Assembly: GCA_041538185.1 (NCBI GenBank)
Contig: JBGORM010000006.1
Span: 1-64,000, forward strand
DNA: 64,000 bases
Direction of reading: 5' to 3'
Source of the DNA: Melioribacteraceae bacterium 4301-Me
GTDB lineage: Bacteria > Bacteroidota > Ignavibacteria > Ignavibacteriales > Melioribacteraceae
Positions 7,433-17,686 of the stretch are shown here, in pieces; positions within the stretch are counted from its first letter, which is position 1; each line of letters opens with the position of its first letter. The notes under the pieces were generated by a model. The model did no database searches. It worked only from the letters and a program-made list of their open reading frames with translations, and was not told the DNA's origin. A program made the translations under genes and the position numbers.

Positions 7433-8557
7433 TTACTGCTCGATAAAAATTTTCTTTAGGATTGAGCTGTCGTTCAACAGATTTTCAAAACTGGAATAAA
7501 TAAACTCTGCTGAGCTGCTTAGCGAGGAGTAATTTAATATTAGTGATTCTTTTTCTTTTGGATTGATAACAATTATTTTCGTTCCTTCTTGAATGTTTTT
7601 CTTGAACAAAGCTTTTATGTGAAGGTCAGAACTCGATAGTGAATAGCCAATAAAAACAATTTTTCTGGTTACTCTAATTTCATGAGCAGCTTCATTGGTT
7701 AAATGACTAATTACTGGGTGACTTAACGACTTCAAAAATGAAGGCGGCAAAATTAAAGTCTGGAAATCAGTCCCATCTATTGGGCACTTGTATTCGTACT
7801 CGTACATTTCGGGATAAGTATAACCTAAGAACTTTCCTTTGTTTAGGTCAATACTTCTATCCCAAGGGGTTAAAAGAGTTTGATTGCAGCAGTTGCAATA
7901 TTTCCAGTTTAGACTTCCATGGAGTTTTATAATTTTATAAGGAGTAGGATTTTCACCGTTAAAGACTTTCACAGGTTCACGAGTATTAATCCAAAATTTA
8001 TGCGAACTAATTTGAGGAAGGTTTTCGTAATTCATAAGCGGGATGCAGTAATCTATAAAACCTGCCCTTGATTTAAATAAAAATTCAAATGCTTGTTCCA
8101 AAAGTGTGTCGTAATTTACTGTTATTATTGAAATGCTCTTTTGTGAATTGTGAATAATGTCCCAAAATTTATGATAATAGGGACTGCTTTTGTTCGTCTT
8201 AAAATTTACTACAAAGTGAATAAGTTTTATTAAATATTCTTTTATTTCATGAATTCTTTTATTCGTGTATTTTGCATTTAGGCTCTCGTTCTGCTGAATA
8301 AAATAATCTAAGAACCCGAACACAGCTTCCAGTTGAGGAAACTGGTACGTTTCAATGTTGTATTTAAAATTGTCGTTAATAAATTCTGTGACAATCTTTC
8401 CAATTTCCGAGTTTTGGATTTCTTTAATTGATAGTATAGCCGGCAGTAATTCTCTTTGAAGCGGCACACCATCTGGATTTGAAACTCCAGCACCAAGTAC
8501 AAAAACAATATCTAGAGCTGATGGGTATCTTAAAAAAATTTCTTTTTCATTATTCAT
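7433..8557 (-). CDS. SIR2-like domain protein
   Basis: A 374-residue protein with the NAD-binding SIR2 features: VLGAGVS at 20-26, ITVNYD at 145-150, KLHGSLNW at 211-218, and FIGYSLSSSD at 302-311. Cysteines at 221, 223, 224 and 258 could bind zinc. Stand-alone SIR2_2-type proteins of this length are NAD-dependent enzymes. Several relatives with extra domains are anti-phage NADases, but no partner gene is adjacent here, so a defence role is only a possibility. No clear extra domain is visible. Confidence 0.75.
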   Translation of the reverse strand: MNNEKEIFLRYPSALDIVFVLGAGVSNPDGVPLQRELLPAILSIKEIQNSEIGKIVTEFINDNFKYNIETYQFPQLEAVFGFLDYFIQQNESLNAKYTNKRIHEIKEYLIKLIHFVVNFKTNKSSPYYHKFWDIIHNSQKSISIITVNYDTLLEQAFEFLFKSRAGFIDYCIPLMNYENLPQISSHKFWINTREPVKVFNGENPTPYKIIKLHGSLNWKYCNCCNQTLLTPWDRSIDLNKGKFLGYTYPEMYEYEYKCPIDGTDFQTLILPPSFLKSLSHPVISHLTNEAAHEIRVTRKIVFIGYSLSSSDLHIKALFKKNIQEGTKIIVINPKEKESLILNYSSLSSSAEFIYSSFENLLNDSSILKKIFIEQ

Positions 8558-8604
8558 GGCATTACAAAAGAAAGTAAAAGGAGCGAATCTAAGGAAAAAT
8601 AAAG

Positions 8605-9285
8605 CTATTTATTAAGTTCTACTAAAATTAACTTTTTATCTTTTTCGTTCCTAGTATTTGTAGGTTTGTAAGCTAATTCAAAAACGGTGGATTTTTTAAT
8701 GTATGCTTTATACTTCATTTCGGCTGTTTTATATTCAGCATCGATATCACCACCTTTAATTGATGCAATGTAAGCTTTACTTTTAATTAGGGGTAATGCA
8801 TAGCTAAACAAAGTTATTAAGGGCACTGTAGCACGGCTAATAATTAAATCGAAGGCTTCAGTGTATTTTTTCTGAAACTCTTCACTTTCAACTCTACAAT
8901 TTTCTGCAATAACGTTATTTAATTTAAGTTCGTTGATGAATTCTTGCACAGCATTTATTTTTTTTGCTGTAGAATCTACAAGAACACCACGCATTAGTGG
9001 TCTTGATATACTAAGCGGTATACCTGGGAAACCCCCACCAGTGCCTATGTCTAAAAAAGTACTAATTTTAGGTGGAAGAAATTCTGCAAGGTAAGAAGAA
9101 AAAAATACATGGTTTTCTATAATTTTGGAAATATCTTTGCGGGAAATTAAATTCAATTTAGCATTTTTTTGAGTGACTAACTGGGCAAAATGGGCAAGCC
9201 TTTCTAATTGATATTCGTCGGGACTTAAGCCATTTTCCCAAAAAAATAATTTTAGCTCCCTTAGATATTGCTCTTGTAGGTCCAA
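8605..9285 (-). CDS. rsmG: 16S rRNA (guanine527-N7) methyltransferase
   Basis: SAM-dependent methylation of G527 of 16S rRNA. The SAM-binding motif DIGTGGGFPG is at 79-88, the hallmark of GidB/RsmG. The length (226) is normal. It lies 13 bases downstream of mnmG in the same orientation, the conserved gidA-gidB pair found near many bacterial replication origins. Confidence 0.94.
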   Translation of the reverse strand: MDLQEQYLRELKLFFWENGLSPDEYQLERLAHFAQLVTQKNAKLNLISRKDISKIIENHVFFSSYLAEFLPPKISTFLDIGTGGGFPGIPLSISRPLMRGVLVDSTAKKINAVQEFINELKLNNVIAENCRVESEEFQKKYTEAFDLIISRATVPLITLFSYALPLIKSKAYIASIKGGDIDAEYKTAEMKYKAYIKKSTVFELAYKPTNTRNEKDKKLILVELNK

Positions 9286-9298
9286 AAAATCCTCAATT

Positions 9299-11176
9299 TT
9301 AGCTTTTCAAATATACTAATAAAACAGAAATATCTGCAGGCGTAACACCAGAAATTCTTGCTGCTTGACCAACTGAACGCGGCTTTACCCTGCTTAATTT
9401 TTCTCTACCTTCACTAGAAATAGTCTTTATATTTAGATAATTAAAATTAATAGGAATTAATATTCTCTCTAATTTTTCCATTTTAGCTACTAATTCTTCT
9501 TGCCTTTTTATATAACCTTCGTACTTAGTTTCTATTTCCACTTGTTCTAACACTTTAGGGTTATTCTTAATTAATTTTACAATTGGATGCTCGTTTTCAT
9601 CAATCTTATCAATTAAAGCAGCAAGCGGCACCTCAGGTCTTTTTACTAATTTAGCTAAGGATTCGCTTGCTGAAATTTCTTGAGCACCAATTTTTCTTAG
9701 AATTGGGTTAACAATTTCAGCATTTATTTTTGCTGTAGCTAAGAAATCTTTAGTTTTTGTGATTAAGATTTCTCGTTCTTTTAATTCAGAATAAAGTTCT
9801 TTTGGTATTAAGCCAAATTCATACCCATACTTCATTAGTCTTCTATCGGCATTATCTTGTCTAATTAGTAATCTATGTTCAGCGCGCGAGGTAAACATTC
9901 TGTAAGGTTCATCTGTTGATTTACCAACCAGGTCATCTATAAGAACGCCAATATAAGCCTCATGTCTTTTTAGAACAAACTCACCTCTTTTCTGAATTTT
10001 AAGAGCTGCGTTAATGCCGGCTACAATTCCTTGTCCCGCTGCTTCTTCGTAGCCAGAGGTACCATTTATTTGTCCAGCAAAGTATAAGCCTTCTACTAAT
10101 TTTGTTTCTAAGGTTAAATCGACTTGGTAAGGCGGAAAATAATCATATTCTACAGCATAGCCGGGACGAACCATTTCAACATTTTCTAAACCTTTAATTT
10201 TTCTTAGCGCCTCAAATTGGATTTCCGCCGGCAAGGATGTTGAAAATCCATTTATATAAATTTGGTCTGAATCTAATCCTTCAGGCTCAAGAAACAATTG
10301 ATGTCTTTCTTTATCAGCAAACCTCACAATTTTATCTTCAATTGAGGGGCAGTAACGTGGACCTACACCCTTAATTAAGCCTGTAAACATTGGGGATTGA
10401 TCAAAGCCTTTTTCCAAAATCTTGTGTACTGTTTTATCCGTGTAAGTTATATAACAACTAAGTTGTGGAAGAACAGGGAACTTACTTTTATCGGTTCGTA
10501 ATGAAAAAGGCAGTGGCGGATTATCGCCTGGTTGTTCCTCTAAAATGCTCCAGTTTATTGAATCCTTTTTTAGCCTAGGCGGTGTACCCGTTTTTAGTCT
10601 TCCAGCTACAAATCCCATTTTAAGAAGAGATTCTGTTAAGCCCACTGCTGGTGCTTCACCATACCTTCCGCCTTTTGTCGATTTAAGACCAGTGTGCATT
10701 AGTCCATTTAAGAAAGTGCCTGAACAAATTATTAAAGCTTGACAAGAAAGCTCATTACCACTTTTTAACTTAACTCCTTTTATTTTTTTATTCTCTTCAA
10801 CTGCTTCTACAATGGAATCTTCTATAATTGTTAAATTTTCACACTGTTGGACAAACTTAAGTGCTTCGATTGAATACAATTTTCTATCATTTTGACTTCT
10901 GCCAGCCCAAACTGCAGGTCCTTTGGACTTATTTAGTGTCCTGAATTGAATACCCGATTGATCTGCAATTAAGCCCATCATACCGCCGAGTACATCTATC
11001 TCATGTACCAAGTGCCCTTTAGCACTGCCGCCAATTGCAGGATTACAAGACATTCTGCCTATTGCATTTTTATCCATAGTCACAATTGCCGTCGAACATC
11101 CCATTTTTGCTGAGGCGCAAGCCGCTTCAATTCCTGCATGCCCACCCCCTAAAACTATTACATCAAAATATTTCAT
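9299..11176 (-). CDS. mnmG: tRNA uridine-5-carboxymethylaminomethyl modification enzyme MnmG
   Basis: FAD-dependent partner of MnmE that installs the (carboxymethyl)aminomethyl group on U34 of certain tRNAs. The FAD dinucleotide motif GGGHAG is at 10-15, and the conserved CNPAIGGSAKG and GTFLNG segments are present. Length (625) is normal. It is upstream of rsmG in one transcription unit, and its promoter region (11177-11314) carries two parS-like palindromes. mnmE lies on the other side of this spacer, also on the minus strand. Confidence 0.95.
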   Translation of the reverse strand: MKYFDVIVLGGGHAGIEAACASAKMGCSTAIVTMDKNAIGRMSCNPAIGGSAKGHLVHEIDVLGGMMGLIADQSGIQFRTLNKSKGPAVWAGRSQNDRKLYSIEALKFVQQCENLTIIEDSIVEAVEENKKIKGVKLKSGNELSCQALIICSGTFLNGLMHTGLKSTKGGRYGEAPAVGLTESLLKMGFVAGRLKTGTPPRLKKDSINWSILEEQPGDNPPLPFSLRTDKSKFPVLPQLSCYITYTDKTVHKILEKGFDQSPMFTGLIKGVGPRYCPSIEDKIVRFADKERHQLFLEPEGLDSDQIYINGFSTSLPAEIQFEALRKIKGLENVEMVRPGYAVEYDYFPPYQVDLTLETKLVEGLYFAGQINGTSGYEEAAGQGIVAGINAALKIQKRGEFVLKRHEAYIGVLIDDLVGKSTDEPYRMFTSRAEHRLLIRQDNADRRLMKYGYEFGLIPKELYSELKEREILITKTKDFLATAKINAEIVNPILRKIGAQEISASESLAKLVKRPEVPLAALIDKIDENEHPIVKLIKNNPKVLEQVEIETKYEGYIKRQEELVAKMEKLERILIPINFNYLNIKTISSEGREKLSRVKPRSVGQAARISGVTPADISVLLVYLKS

Positions 11177-11192
11177 GCTGTCTTCCTTTTTG

Positions 11193-11206
11193 GTTTCACG
11201 TGAAAC
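11193..11206. promoter_or_regulatory. parS-like ParB binding site 1
   Basis: A perfect 14-base palindrome GTTTCACGTGAAAC, the core of the bacterial parS consensus (TGTTTCACGTGAAACA). Both outermost consensus bases differ here. It lies just upstream of the mnmG start. Confidence 0.85.
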
Positions 11207-11294
11207 TTTCTGTGAATATCCGGAAATAATCGATTGGGGATATAATGTTTTTTATTGATTAATCTTTGTATTTATTCCGTATCGCTCAATTTAA

Positions 11295-11308
11295 GTTTCA
11301 CGTGAAAC
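11295..11308. promoter_or_regulatory. parS-like ParB binding site 2
   Basis: Second copy of the 14-base palindrome GTTTCACGTGAAAC, 102 bases from the first and just beyond the 3' end of mnmE. With its flanking A it matches 15 of 16 positions of the parS consensus. Paired sites beside mnmG/rsmG fit an origin-proximal centromere; parA and parB are not in the window. Confidence 0.87.
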
Positions 11309-11314
11309 ACAAGA

Positions 11315-12673
11315 TTATTTGCCAATACAAAATTTTGCAAATATATTATTTAATATATCTTCAGTAGTTACTTTCCCTATTATTTCAGACAAAGCCGATT
11401 CTGCATTTCTAAGGTCAACCGCAATAAATTCACCTGTCATTCTTGATTCTATTGATTCAATAGCATTTGTTAAATATTCTTTAGCCTTCAGTAGTGAATT
11501 ATAATGCCTAATATTAGTTACAATTGCACTTTTTTCAGTGTAAGTTTGTGAGCCTATGGCCATAACTTTCATTTTCTTAAATAACTCATCAACACCCTCT
11601 CCAGTTTTAGCCGAAAGTTTAATATCATGTGCAAAATTAGCATCAGGCTTGATATCAATTTTATTTATAATTTTAATTATTCTATTTTCACTTGTAAGTG
11701 TTAATAATTCATTATATAATTCTAAAGAAAAACCAATGGTAGCATCGTTTATAAAAATTACAATATCTGCATTTTTTACTGCATCTCGACTCCTAAAAAC
11801 GCCTTCTCGCTCAATTATATCTTCTGTGACTCTTATTCCAGCGGTATCATAAATTTTGTAAAGAATCCCATCAATTGATACTTCTTCTCTTATTATATCC
11901 CTTGTTGTGCCAGGTATCTCACTTACTATAGCTCTGGATTCTTTAAGAATATAGTTGAGTAGAGAAGATTTTCCAACGTTTGGAACGCCAACAAGAGCGA
12001 CATTTACACCTTCCCTTATTACTTTGCCAAAAGAATAGCTTTTTAACAAAATTTCTATTTCTGATATTATCAGCTCAATATTTTTTTTGACTTCCTTCAG
12101 CGGCATAAATTCTATATCCTCTTCAGCGAAGTCAAGTTCAAGTTCAATTAAAGAGGAGGTGTTGATTAACATATCGCGTAAATAATTTATTTTTTTTGAA
12201 AGTAACCCGTCTAATTGATTTCTAGCCCCTCTAAGTGAAGCTTCGGTTCTAGAATTAATTACTTCAGCTACTGCCTCTGCTTGGGCTAAATCTAATTTTC
12301 CATTAAGAAAGGCTCTCTTAGTAAATTCTCCGGGTTCAGCTATCCTTACCCCTCTTTCTAATAACGTATTTATTATTTTTTGTACTATTAGTTGACTGCC
12401 GTGCGTGCTTATTTCTATCGAGTCTTCACCCGTGTATGAATTTGGACTTCTAAAAATTGAAACAAGTACATCATCTATTAATTCATTGTTGTTATCATAA
12501 ATTTTTCCATACTGAATTGTGTGGGATTGTGAGTCTGACAACTTTTTTTTGCCTTGAAAAATTTTTTCTACAGTTTCAATGCTTTTGGGCCCACTTACTC
12601 GTATAACTGAAATAGCACCAACACCTGCCGGAGTAGCAAGCGCAGTTATTGTATCATCTGCACCTAAATACAT
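11315..12673 (-). CDS. mnmE: tRNA modification GTPase MnmE
   Basis: GTPase partner of MnmG in U34 modification. The start is taken at the ATG whose product begins MYLGADDTITALATP, the usual family N-terminus; an upstream extension of 18 residues is unlikely. The product has an N-terminal folate-binding domain, a G domain with P-loop GVPNVGKSS (about 229-237) and DTAG, and the essential carboxy-terminal CIGK. Length (452) is normal. Confidence 0.95.
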   Translation of the reverse strand: MYLGADDTITALATPAGVGAISVIRVSGPKSIETVEKIFQGKKKLSDSQSHTIQYGKIYDNNNELIDDVLVSIFRSPNSYTGEDSIEISTHGSQLIVQKIINTLLERGVRIAEPGEFTKRAFLNGKLDLAQAEAVAEVINSRTEASLRGARNQLDGLLSKKINYLRDMLINTSSLIELELDFAEEDIEFMPLKEVKKNIELIISEIEILLKSYSFGKVIREGVNVALVGVPNVGKSSLLNYILKESRAIVSEIPGTTRDIIREEVSIDGILYKIYDTAGIRVTEDIIEREGVFRSRDAVKNADIVIFINDATIGFSLELYNELLTLTSENRIIKIINKIDIKPDANFAHDIKLSAKTGEGVDELFKKMKVMAIGSQTYTEKSAIVTNIRHYNSLLKAKEYLTNAIESIESRMTGEFIAVDLRNAESALSEIIGKVTTEDILNNIFAKFCIGK

Positions 12674-12861
12674 AATAGCTTTCTTAAAAAAGTTTGTAAA
12701 ACTAATACAAAAATTAACCAGTTTCAATCACAATATTTTTCTAACTCATTTATTCTTAATAAGTTATAGATATAAAACTTAATATATTTTGTAAGAAACT
12801 TTTTGTGGGCGATATTTGTATGAGTGAAAATTTAATTATAAGAATAAATTAGAGGAATATT

Positions 12862-15480
12862 ATGGCATTTAACTTTAACAAATTTACTGTTAAGGCTCAA
12901 GAAACTGTTCAGAATGCTGTAGAAATTGCGCAAAACTACAATAATCAAATTGTAGAGCCAGAACATATTTTGGCTGCGATGATACAGGACCCGTCAAATG
13001 TTGCAGTTTCAATTCTCCAAAAAGTTGGTGTTAATATTAATCAATTATTAATAAGAGTAAACGAACTTCTTGAAAAATTGCCGAAAGTCTCTGGAGCGGG
13101 AGTTGGAAGTCAACAGTTATCTAACAATACAGCGAGGTTATTTGATGAGGCTGCAAACGAAGCAAAAAATTTAAAAGACGAATATGTTTCAACCGAACAT
13201 ATATTCATTGCTTTAGCCAACGATAAAGGAAATGTAGGACGACTTTTAAATCAAAACGGTATCGATAAAAATATTATTCTCAGCGCATTAAAAGATATAA
13301 GAGGAACTCAAAGGGTTACTTCACAAAACCCAGAGGATACCTACCAAGCATTAAAAAAATACGGAAGGGATTTAAATGAACTTGCAAGAAGCGGGAAGTT
13401 GGATCCAGTAATTGGACGGGATGAAGAAATCAGAAGAGTTTTACAAGTTTTATCTAGAAGAACAAAAAATAACCCTGTACTAATTGGTGAACCCGGAGTT
13501 GGCAAAACTGCCATCGCTGAAGGTATTGCGCATAGAATTGTCTCCGGCGATGTACCTGAGACGTTAAAAACAAAAAGAATTGTTGCATTGGATATGGGTG
13601 CGCTTGTTGCAGGAACTCAATTTAGAGGGCAATTTGAAGAGCGAGTTAAAGCTGTCGTTAAAGAAGTTCAAGATTCCAACGGTGAGATAATCTTGTTTAT
13701 TGACGAACTGCACCTTTTAGTTGGTGCTGGTAGAGCAGAAGGTTCAATGGACGCAGCTAATATTTTAAAGCCTGCACTTGCACGCGGAGAACTTCATGCA
13801 ATTGGCGCTACAACTCTTGATGAATACAGAAAATATATTGAAAAAGATGCTGCCTTAGAAAGAAGGTTTCAGCCTGTGTTAATAAGTGAACCTAACGAAG
13901 AGGATGCAATTTCAATATTAAGAGGACTCAAAGAACGCTACGAGGTTCATCATGGCGTAAGAATAACAGATAGCGCAATAGTTGCCGCAGTCCAACTTTC
14001 TAATAGATATATCTCAGATAGATTCCTTCCTGACAAAGCAATTGACTTAATTGATGAAGCCGCCTCAAAATTAAGAATTGAGATTGATTCAATGCCAGAA
14101 GAACTTGACGCTTTGGAAAGAAAGGTTAAACAACTTGAAATAGAACGCGAAGCATTAAAAAGAGAAAATGATGCCGAATCTGAAGTTAGGTTAGAAGAAC
14201 TGAATAAAGAATTAAACGAACTTGAGGAACAACGAGATCAATTAAGAGCTCATTGGCAGCTTGAAAAAGAAAGAATACAAAAGATTCGTACGATGAAAAG
14301 TCAAATAGAAAAAGCGAAAGTTGAAGCTGATAAATATGAACGCGAGGGAAATTACGGAAAAGTAGCTGAAATCCGTTACGGTGTTATTAATGAATTAGAA
14401 CGAGCACTAAAAAAAGAAACAGAAGAATTAGCTAAGCTTCAAAAAAATAACAAAATGCTTAAAGAAGAAGTCGACGCCGAAGATGTTGCTGAAGTAGTTG
14501 CTAAATGGACAGGAATACCTGTAAGCAGAATGCTCGAAAGCGAAAGAAGCAAACTGATAAGAATGGAAGAAGAGCTTCATAAAAGGGTTATTGGGCAAGA
14601 TGATGCTGTTGCAGCAGTAGCTAATGCGATTAGAAGGTCACGGGCAGGACTACAAGATACAAATCGTCCAATAGGCTCTTTTATTTTTATTGGTACAACT
14701 GGTGTTGGTAAAACTGAATTAGCACGTGCATTGGCTGAATTTCTTTTTAACGATGAACACGCAATGATAAGAATCGATATGAGTGAATATATGGAAAAGT
14801 TTTCTGTATCAAGATTAATAGGTGCTCCTCCTGGATATGTAGGCTATGATGAAGGTGGACAATTAACTGAAGCTGTGCGGAGAAGACCTTACTCGGTGGT
14901 TCTTTTAGATGAAATTGAAAAAGCTCACCCAGATGTGTTCAATATCTTGCTGCAGGTATTAGACGATGGAAGATTAACAGATAATCAAGGCAGAACAGTC
15001 GATTTCAAAAATACTATTATAATTATGACATCTAATATCGGTTCTCATCTAATCCAAGAGAAATTACATGAAATTACAGAAGATAATTTAGAAAATGTAT
15101 TAGGTGAATTAAGAACTAATTTAACTGAACTTTTACGCAGAACCATTCGACCAGAATTCTTAAATCGAATTGATGAAATAGTCTTATTTAAACCACTACT
15201 AAAAAGTGAACTTGAAAAAATCGTTGACCTACAAATTGCTAGGGTAGCTAAAATGCTATCAGAAAAAAACATCTCACTCGAAATTGACCAGGAAGCTAAA
15301 GATTTTCTAATTCAATTTGGTTACGATATAACTTATGGTGCACGTCCATTGAAACGCACGATTCAAAGATATCTAGTTAATCCATTATCTACTGAAATAT
15401 TGATGGGTAATATCTCTCCAGGCGATACTGTAATAGTTAGATACCCTGGAGCAGGTAAGTTAGAGTTCAGTAAAAAATAA
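12862..15480 (+). CDS. clpB: ATP-dependent disaggregase ClpB
   Basis: Hexameric AAA+ chaperone that, with DnaK, re-solubilises aggregated proteins in the cytoplasm. The order is: Clp N-domain repeats (1-145), AAA1 with Walker A GEPGVGKT near 210, a long coiled-coil middle domain rich in Glu/Lys (about 410-525) that distinguishes ClpB from ClpA/C, and AAA2 with GTTGVGKTE near 612. Length 872 is typical. The ATG has an AGAGGA ribosome-binding site. No CIRCE operator is visible upstream. Confidence 0.96.
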   Translation: MAFNFNKFTVKAQETVQNAVEIAQNYNNQIVEPEHILAAMIQDPSNVAVSILQKVGVNINQLLIRVNELLEKLPKVSGAGVGSQQLSNNTARLFDEAANEAKNLKDEYVSTEHIFIALANDKGNVGRLLNQNGIDKNIILSALKDIRGTQRVTSQNPEDTYQALKKYGRDLNELARSGKLDPVIGRDEEIRRVLQVLSRRTKNNPVLIGEPGVGKTAIAEGIAHRIVSGDVPETLKTKRIVALDMGALVAGTQFRGQFEERVKAVVKEVQDSNGEIILFIDELHLLVGAGRAEGSMDAANILKPALARGELHAIGATTLDEYRKYIEKDAALERRFQPVLISEPNEEDAISILRGLKERYEVHHGVRITDSAIVAAVQLSNRYISDRFLPDKAIDLIDEAASKLRIEIDSMPEELDALERKVKQLEIEREALKRENDAESEVRLEELNKELNELEEQRDQLRAHWQLEKERIQKIRTMKSQIEKAKVEADKYEREGNYGKVAEIRYGVINELERALKKETEELAKLQKNNKMLKEEVDAEDVAEVVAKWTGIPVSRMLESERSKLIRMEEELHKRVIGQDDAVAAVANAIRRSRAGLQDTNRPIGSFIFIGTTGVGKTELARALAEFLFNDEHAMIRIDMSEYMEKFSVSRLIGAPPGYVGYDEGGQLTEAVRRRPYSVVLLDEIEKAHPDVFNILLQVLDDGRLTDNQGRTVDFKNTIIIMTSNIGSHLIQEKLHEITEDNLENVLGELRTNLTELLRRTIRPEFLNRIDEIVLFKPLLKSELEKIVDLQIARVAKMLSEKNISLEIDQEAKDFLIQFGYDITYGARPLKRTIQRYLVNPLSTEILMGNISPGDTVIVRYPGAGKLEFSKK

Positions 15481-15552
15481 TTATTTTTCCTTAAATTATG
15501 TTCTCGATTCGCATATTTATAAATAACTACCAATAAATAAATGGGGGGTAAA

Positions 15553-16050
15553 ATGAAAAAAATAAGTTGTCTTTTTTTACTGCTTTTTATTCTTCAAAAT
15601 GTAATTGACGCCCAAGTACCAAAAGAAAAAAAATTTGGCTTTGGTGTCAACATCGGTGAACCACTTGGATTAACAGTAAAATTTTGGACTAATAATCAGA
15701 ATGCTTTTGCAGCATACATCGGTGGCTCATACTTTGGAAACCCGCGTTTAGGAATTGATTACCTCTGGCATTTTAATGCGTTTAATTCAAATTTAGTAAA
15801 GCTTTATGCTGGTCCCGGTGTGCATTTTGGTCTAAACGAAGGTCATACAATTATTTACCAATACAAGCAAGATAAATTTTACTATAGAGCTTCAGGAGTT
15901 GGACTCGCTGTAAGAGGTATTGTAGGAATTAATTTTATACCTCAAAATACACCATTAGAATTTTATTTGGAACTTGGGCCACTCTTAGGTTTAGCACCAA
16001 ATTTCGGTTCTATATTCGAAGGCGCAATTGGTTTTAGATTTTATCCATGA
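15553..16050 (+). CDS. Small secreted or outer-membrane beta-rich protein
   Basis: The start is placed at the second ATG (MKKISCLFLLLF) because a GGGGG run lies seven to eight bases before it. The product (165 residues) has a clear signal peptide ending near VIDAQ, then alternating Gly/aromatic strands (FGFGVNIGEPLGLTVKF, YFGNPRLGIDYLWHF, FEGAIGFRFYP) and a terminal aromatic-Pro. This looks like a small outer-membrane beta-barrel. The function is unknown. It follows clpB by about 70 bases and may have its own promoter. Confidence 0.7.
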   Translation: MKKISCLFLLLFILQNVIDAQVPKEKKFGFGVNIGEPLGLTVKFWTNNQNAFAAYIGGSYFGNPRLGIDYLWHFNAFNSNLVKLYAGPGVHFGLNEGHTIIYQYKQDKFYYRASGVGLAVRGIVGINFIPQNTPLEFYLELGPLLGLAPNFGSIFEGAIGFRFYP

Positions 16051-16832
16051 TAAGCATCTTAAATAAAATCTATGCTTGCCACCTAAGCGACTAAGAAATA
16101 AAATTCAAAAAGAAACTTGTCTTATGCCGCTAACAGGTCAGTGAAAATTTAACTATCGAGTCTGTAACAAAACTCAAAAATAGCCATTGCGAGTTTTCAA
16201 AAAACTTATTTTGATTTATCACTAGAATGGCAAACTTGGTATCTGTTGGTTTATATAGTTAAATATAAAGAAACCATTTTAACTGTCACTGTAGCCCGCT
16301 AACAGCATGGGAGAAATCAATCTCATTCAGCAAAGAATTCATCATCTTACTTTTCTGTTTGAGATTACTTCCTCCCGCTGCTGGCAGGGTCGCGTGACAG
16401 TAATGAGTTTTAGCGGGGACTACTTCGGTTGTCTTGAGGAAAAACTCAAGGACTTCCTTGTAATAACAGTAATTTCTTATACTATTATTAAATTTCTTTG
16501 TCACACCAAAACAGCAATCCAGTGTTCGCCAGCGCGCACTCCTATCAGGCAAGTTTGGCAGATAAGAATTATTGTTCGGGTAAAAATTTAAATGTATTAA
16601 AATCAGAAATTATCGAATCATTTATACCGGCATAAATACGCCATAATAAAAAAGTGGAATAAATAAGAGTAATTTTATTTATGATAAAGAAAAGAGGTGC
16701 TATATATGTCCAGTAGGTGACACATTAGAATATTGCTACATCAAAAAAGCAAGAAAAAATTTATCACTATAAGAATTCTAATTAGTCGGTCCCCAATAGA
16801 TTGAAAGCATACAAAGCAATGAATAACTTTTG
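16051..16832. other. Gene-poor spacer, 0.78 kb
   Basis: No convincing gene. Short reading frames on both strands between 16286 and 16591 overlap one another and have no recognisable domain. It holds small hairpins (CTTGAG...CTCAAG near 16433-16450) and a 19-base segment at 16375-16393 that recurs with one mismatch at 54129-54147, so it may carry the remains of a dispersed non-coding repeat. Confidence 0.6.
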
Positions 16833-17621
16833 TTATTCTCCCTTAAATTTAGGTGTTCGTTTTTCAAGAAAAGCCTTTACTCCTTCTTTATAATCATCAG
16901 TTTTGCTTGCTTCAATCTGAAGTTTTTCTTCCAAAGCCAATTGTTCTTCCAAATTATTAGTTAACGATTTATTTAAAGCTCGCTTAATTAGTCCAAGTGC
17001 TTTTGTAGGCATTTGAGAAAGTTTTTTTGCAATTAAAAAAGCTTCGTCAAATAATTTATCGTCGGGAAAGATTTTATAAACCAACCCAAAGTTCAATGCT
17101 TCTGCGGCAGTAATTTTATCAGCCAGCATAGTCATTGCTGATGCACGTTGAACCCCAGCTATACGTGGTAAAAAGAACGTACCGCCACTGTCTGGTATTA
17201 ATCCAATTTTTGAAAAAGCTTGGATGAACGAGGCACTATCTGAAGCCAACACAATATCGCAAGCAAGCGTAATATTTACTCCCGCACCAGCAGCAACTCC
17301 ATTTACAGCACAAACGATTGGTTTTTCAGTTTCTCTAATTAATTTAATTATAGGATTGTAACTATCACGTATAATTTCGCCTATATCTGCAGGGTTTCCT
17401 TCTAGTGGAACAGCCTCTGCTAAATCTTGACCAGCACAAAAAGCTCTGCCTTCACCAGTTAAAAGCACAGCACGAATTTCTTTACTGCCTTTGGCTTCTA
17501 TTAACGCATCTTGAATTTCCTTTGCCATGTGTTTGTTTATACTATTAAGCACTTCAGGACGATTGAGTTTAATTACAGAAACGTTTTCTTTTATTTCTAC
17601 AGTTATTAATTTATAGCTCAT
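16833..17621 (-). CDS. paaG: Enoyl-CoA hydratase/isomerase family, PaaG-like
   Basis: Crotonase-fold enzyme. Start chosen at MSYKLITVEIKENV, preceded by a GAGAG ribosome-binding site. The oxyanion-hole segments FCAGQDLAEAV and VNGVAAGAGVNITLACD, the catalytic-region IPDSGGTFFLPR and the length of 262 match 1,2-epoxyphenylacetyl-CoA isomerase (PaaG), which turns the epoxide made by PaaABCE into oxepin-CoA. paaABCD and paaZ elsewhere in the window support this assignment over a generic enoyl-CoA hydratase, but the family is broad. Confidence 0.75.
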   Translation of the reverse strand: MSYKLITVEIKENVSVIKLNRPEVLNSINKHMAKEIQDALIEAKGSKEIRAVLLTGEGRAFCAGQDLAEAVPLEGNPADIGEIIRDSYNPIIKLIRETEKPIVCAVNGVAAGAGVNITLACDIVLASDSASFIQAFSKIGLIPDSGGTFFLPRIAGVQRASAMTMLADKITAAEALNFGLVYKIFPDDKLFDEAFLIAKKLSQMPTKALGLIKRALNKSLTNNLEEQLALEEKLQIEASKTDDYKEGVKAFLEKRTPKFKGE

Positions 17622-17686
17622 ATTTTTACTCTCTCTTTGTATTATTAACATCAAAACAAATTAAGAAAAATTATTTAGTAGAAAAA

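Noticed and set aside
12728..12861. CIRCE or heat-shock operator upstream of clpB
   Set aside because: No TTAGCACTC-N9-GAGTGCTAA or near match found.
16286..16591. Overlapping short open frames on both strands
   Set aside because: Mutually overlapping, no ribosome-binding sites, no recognisable sequence; the region contains repeat-like material.
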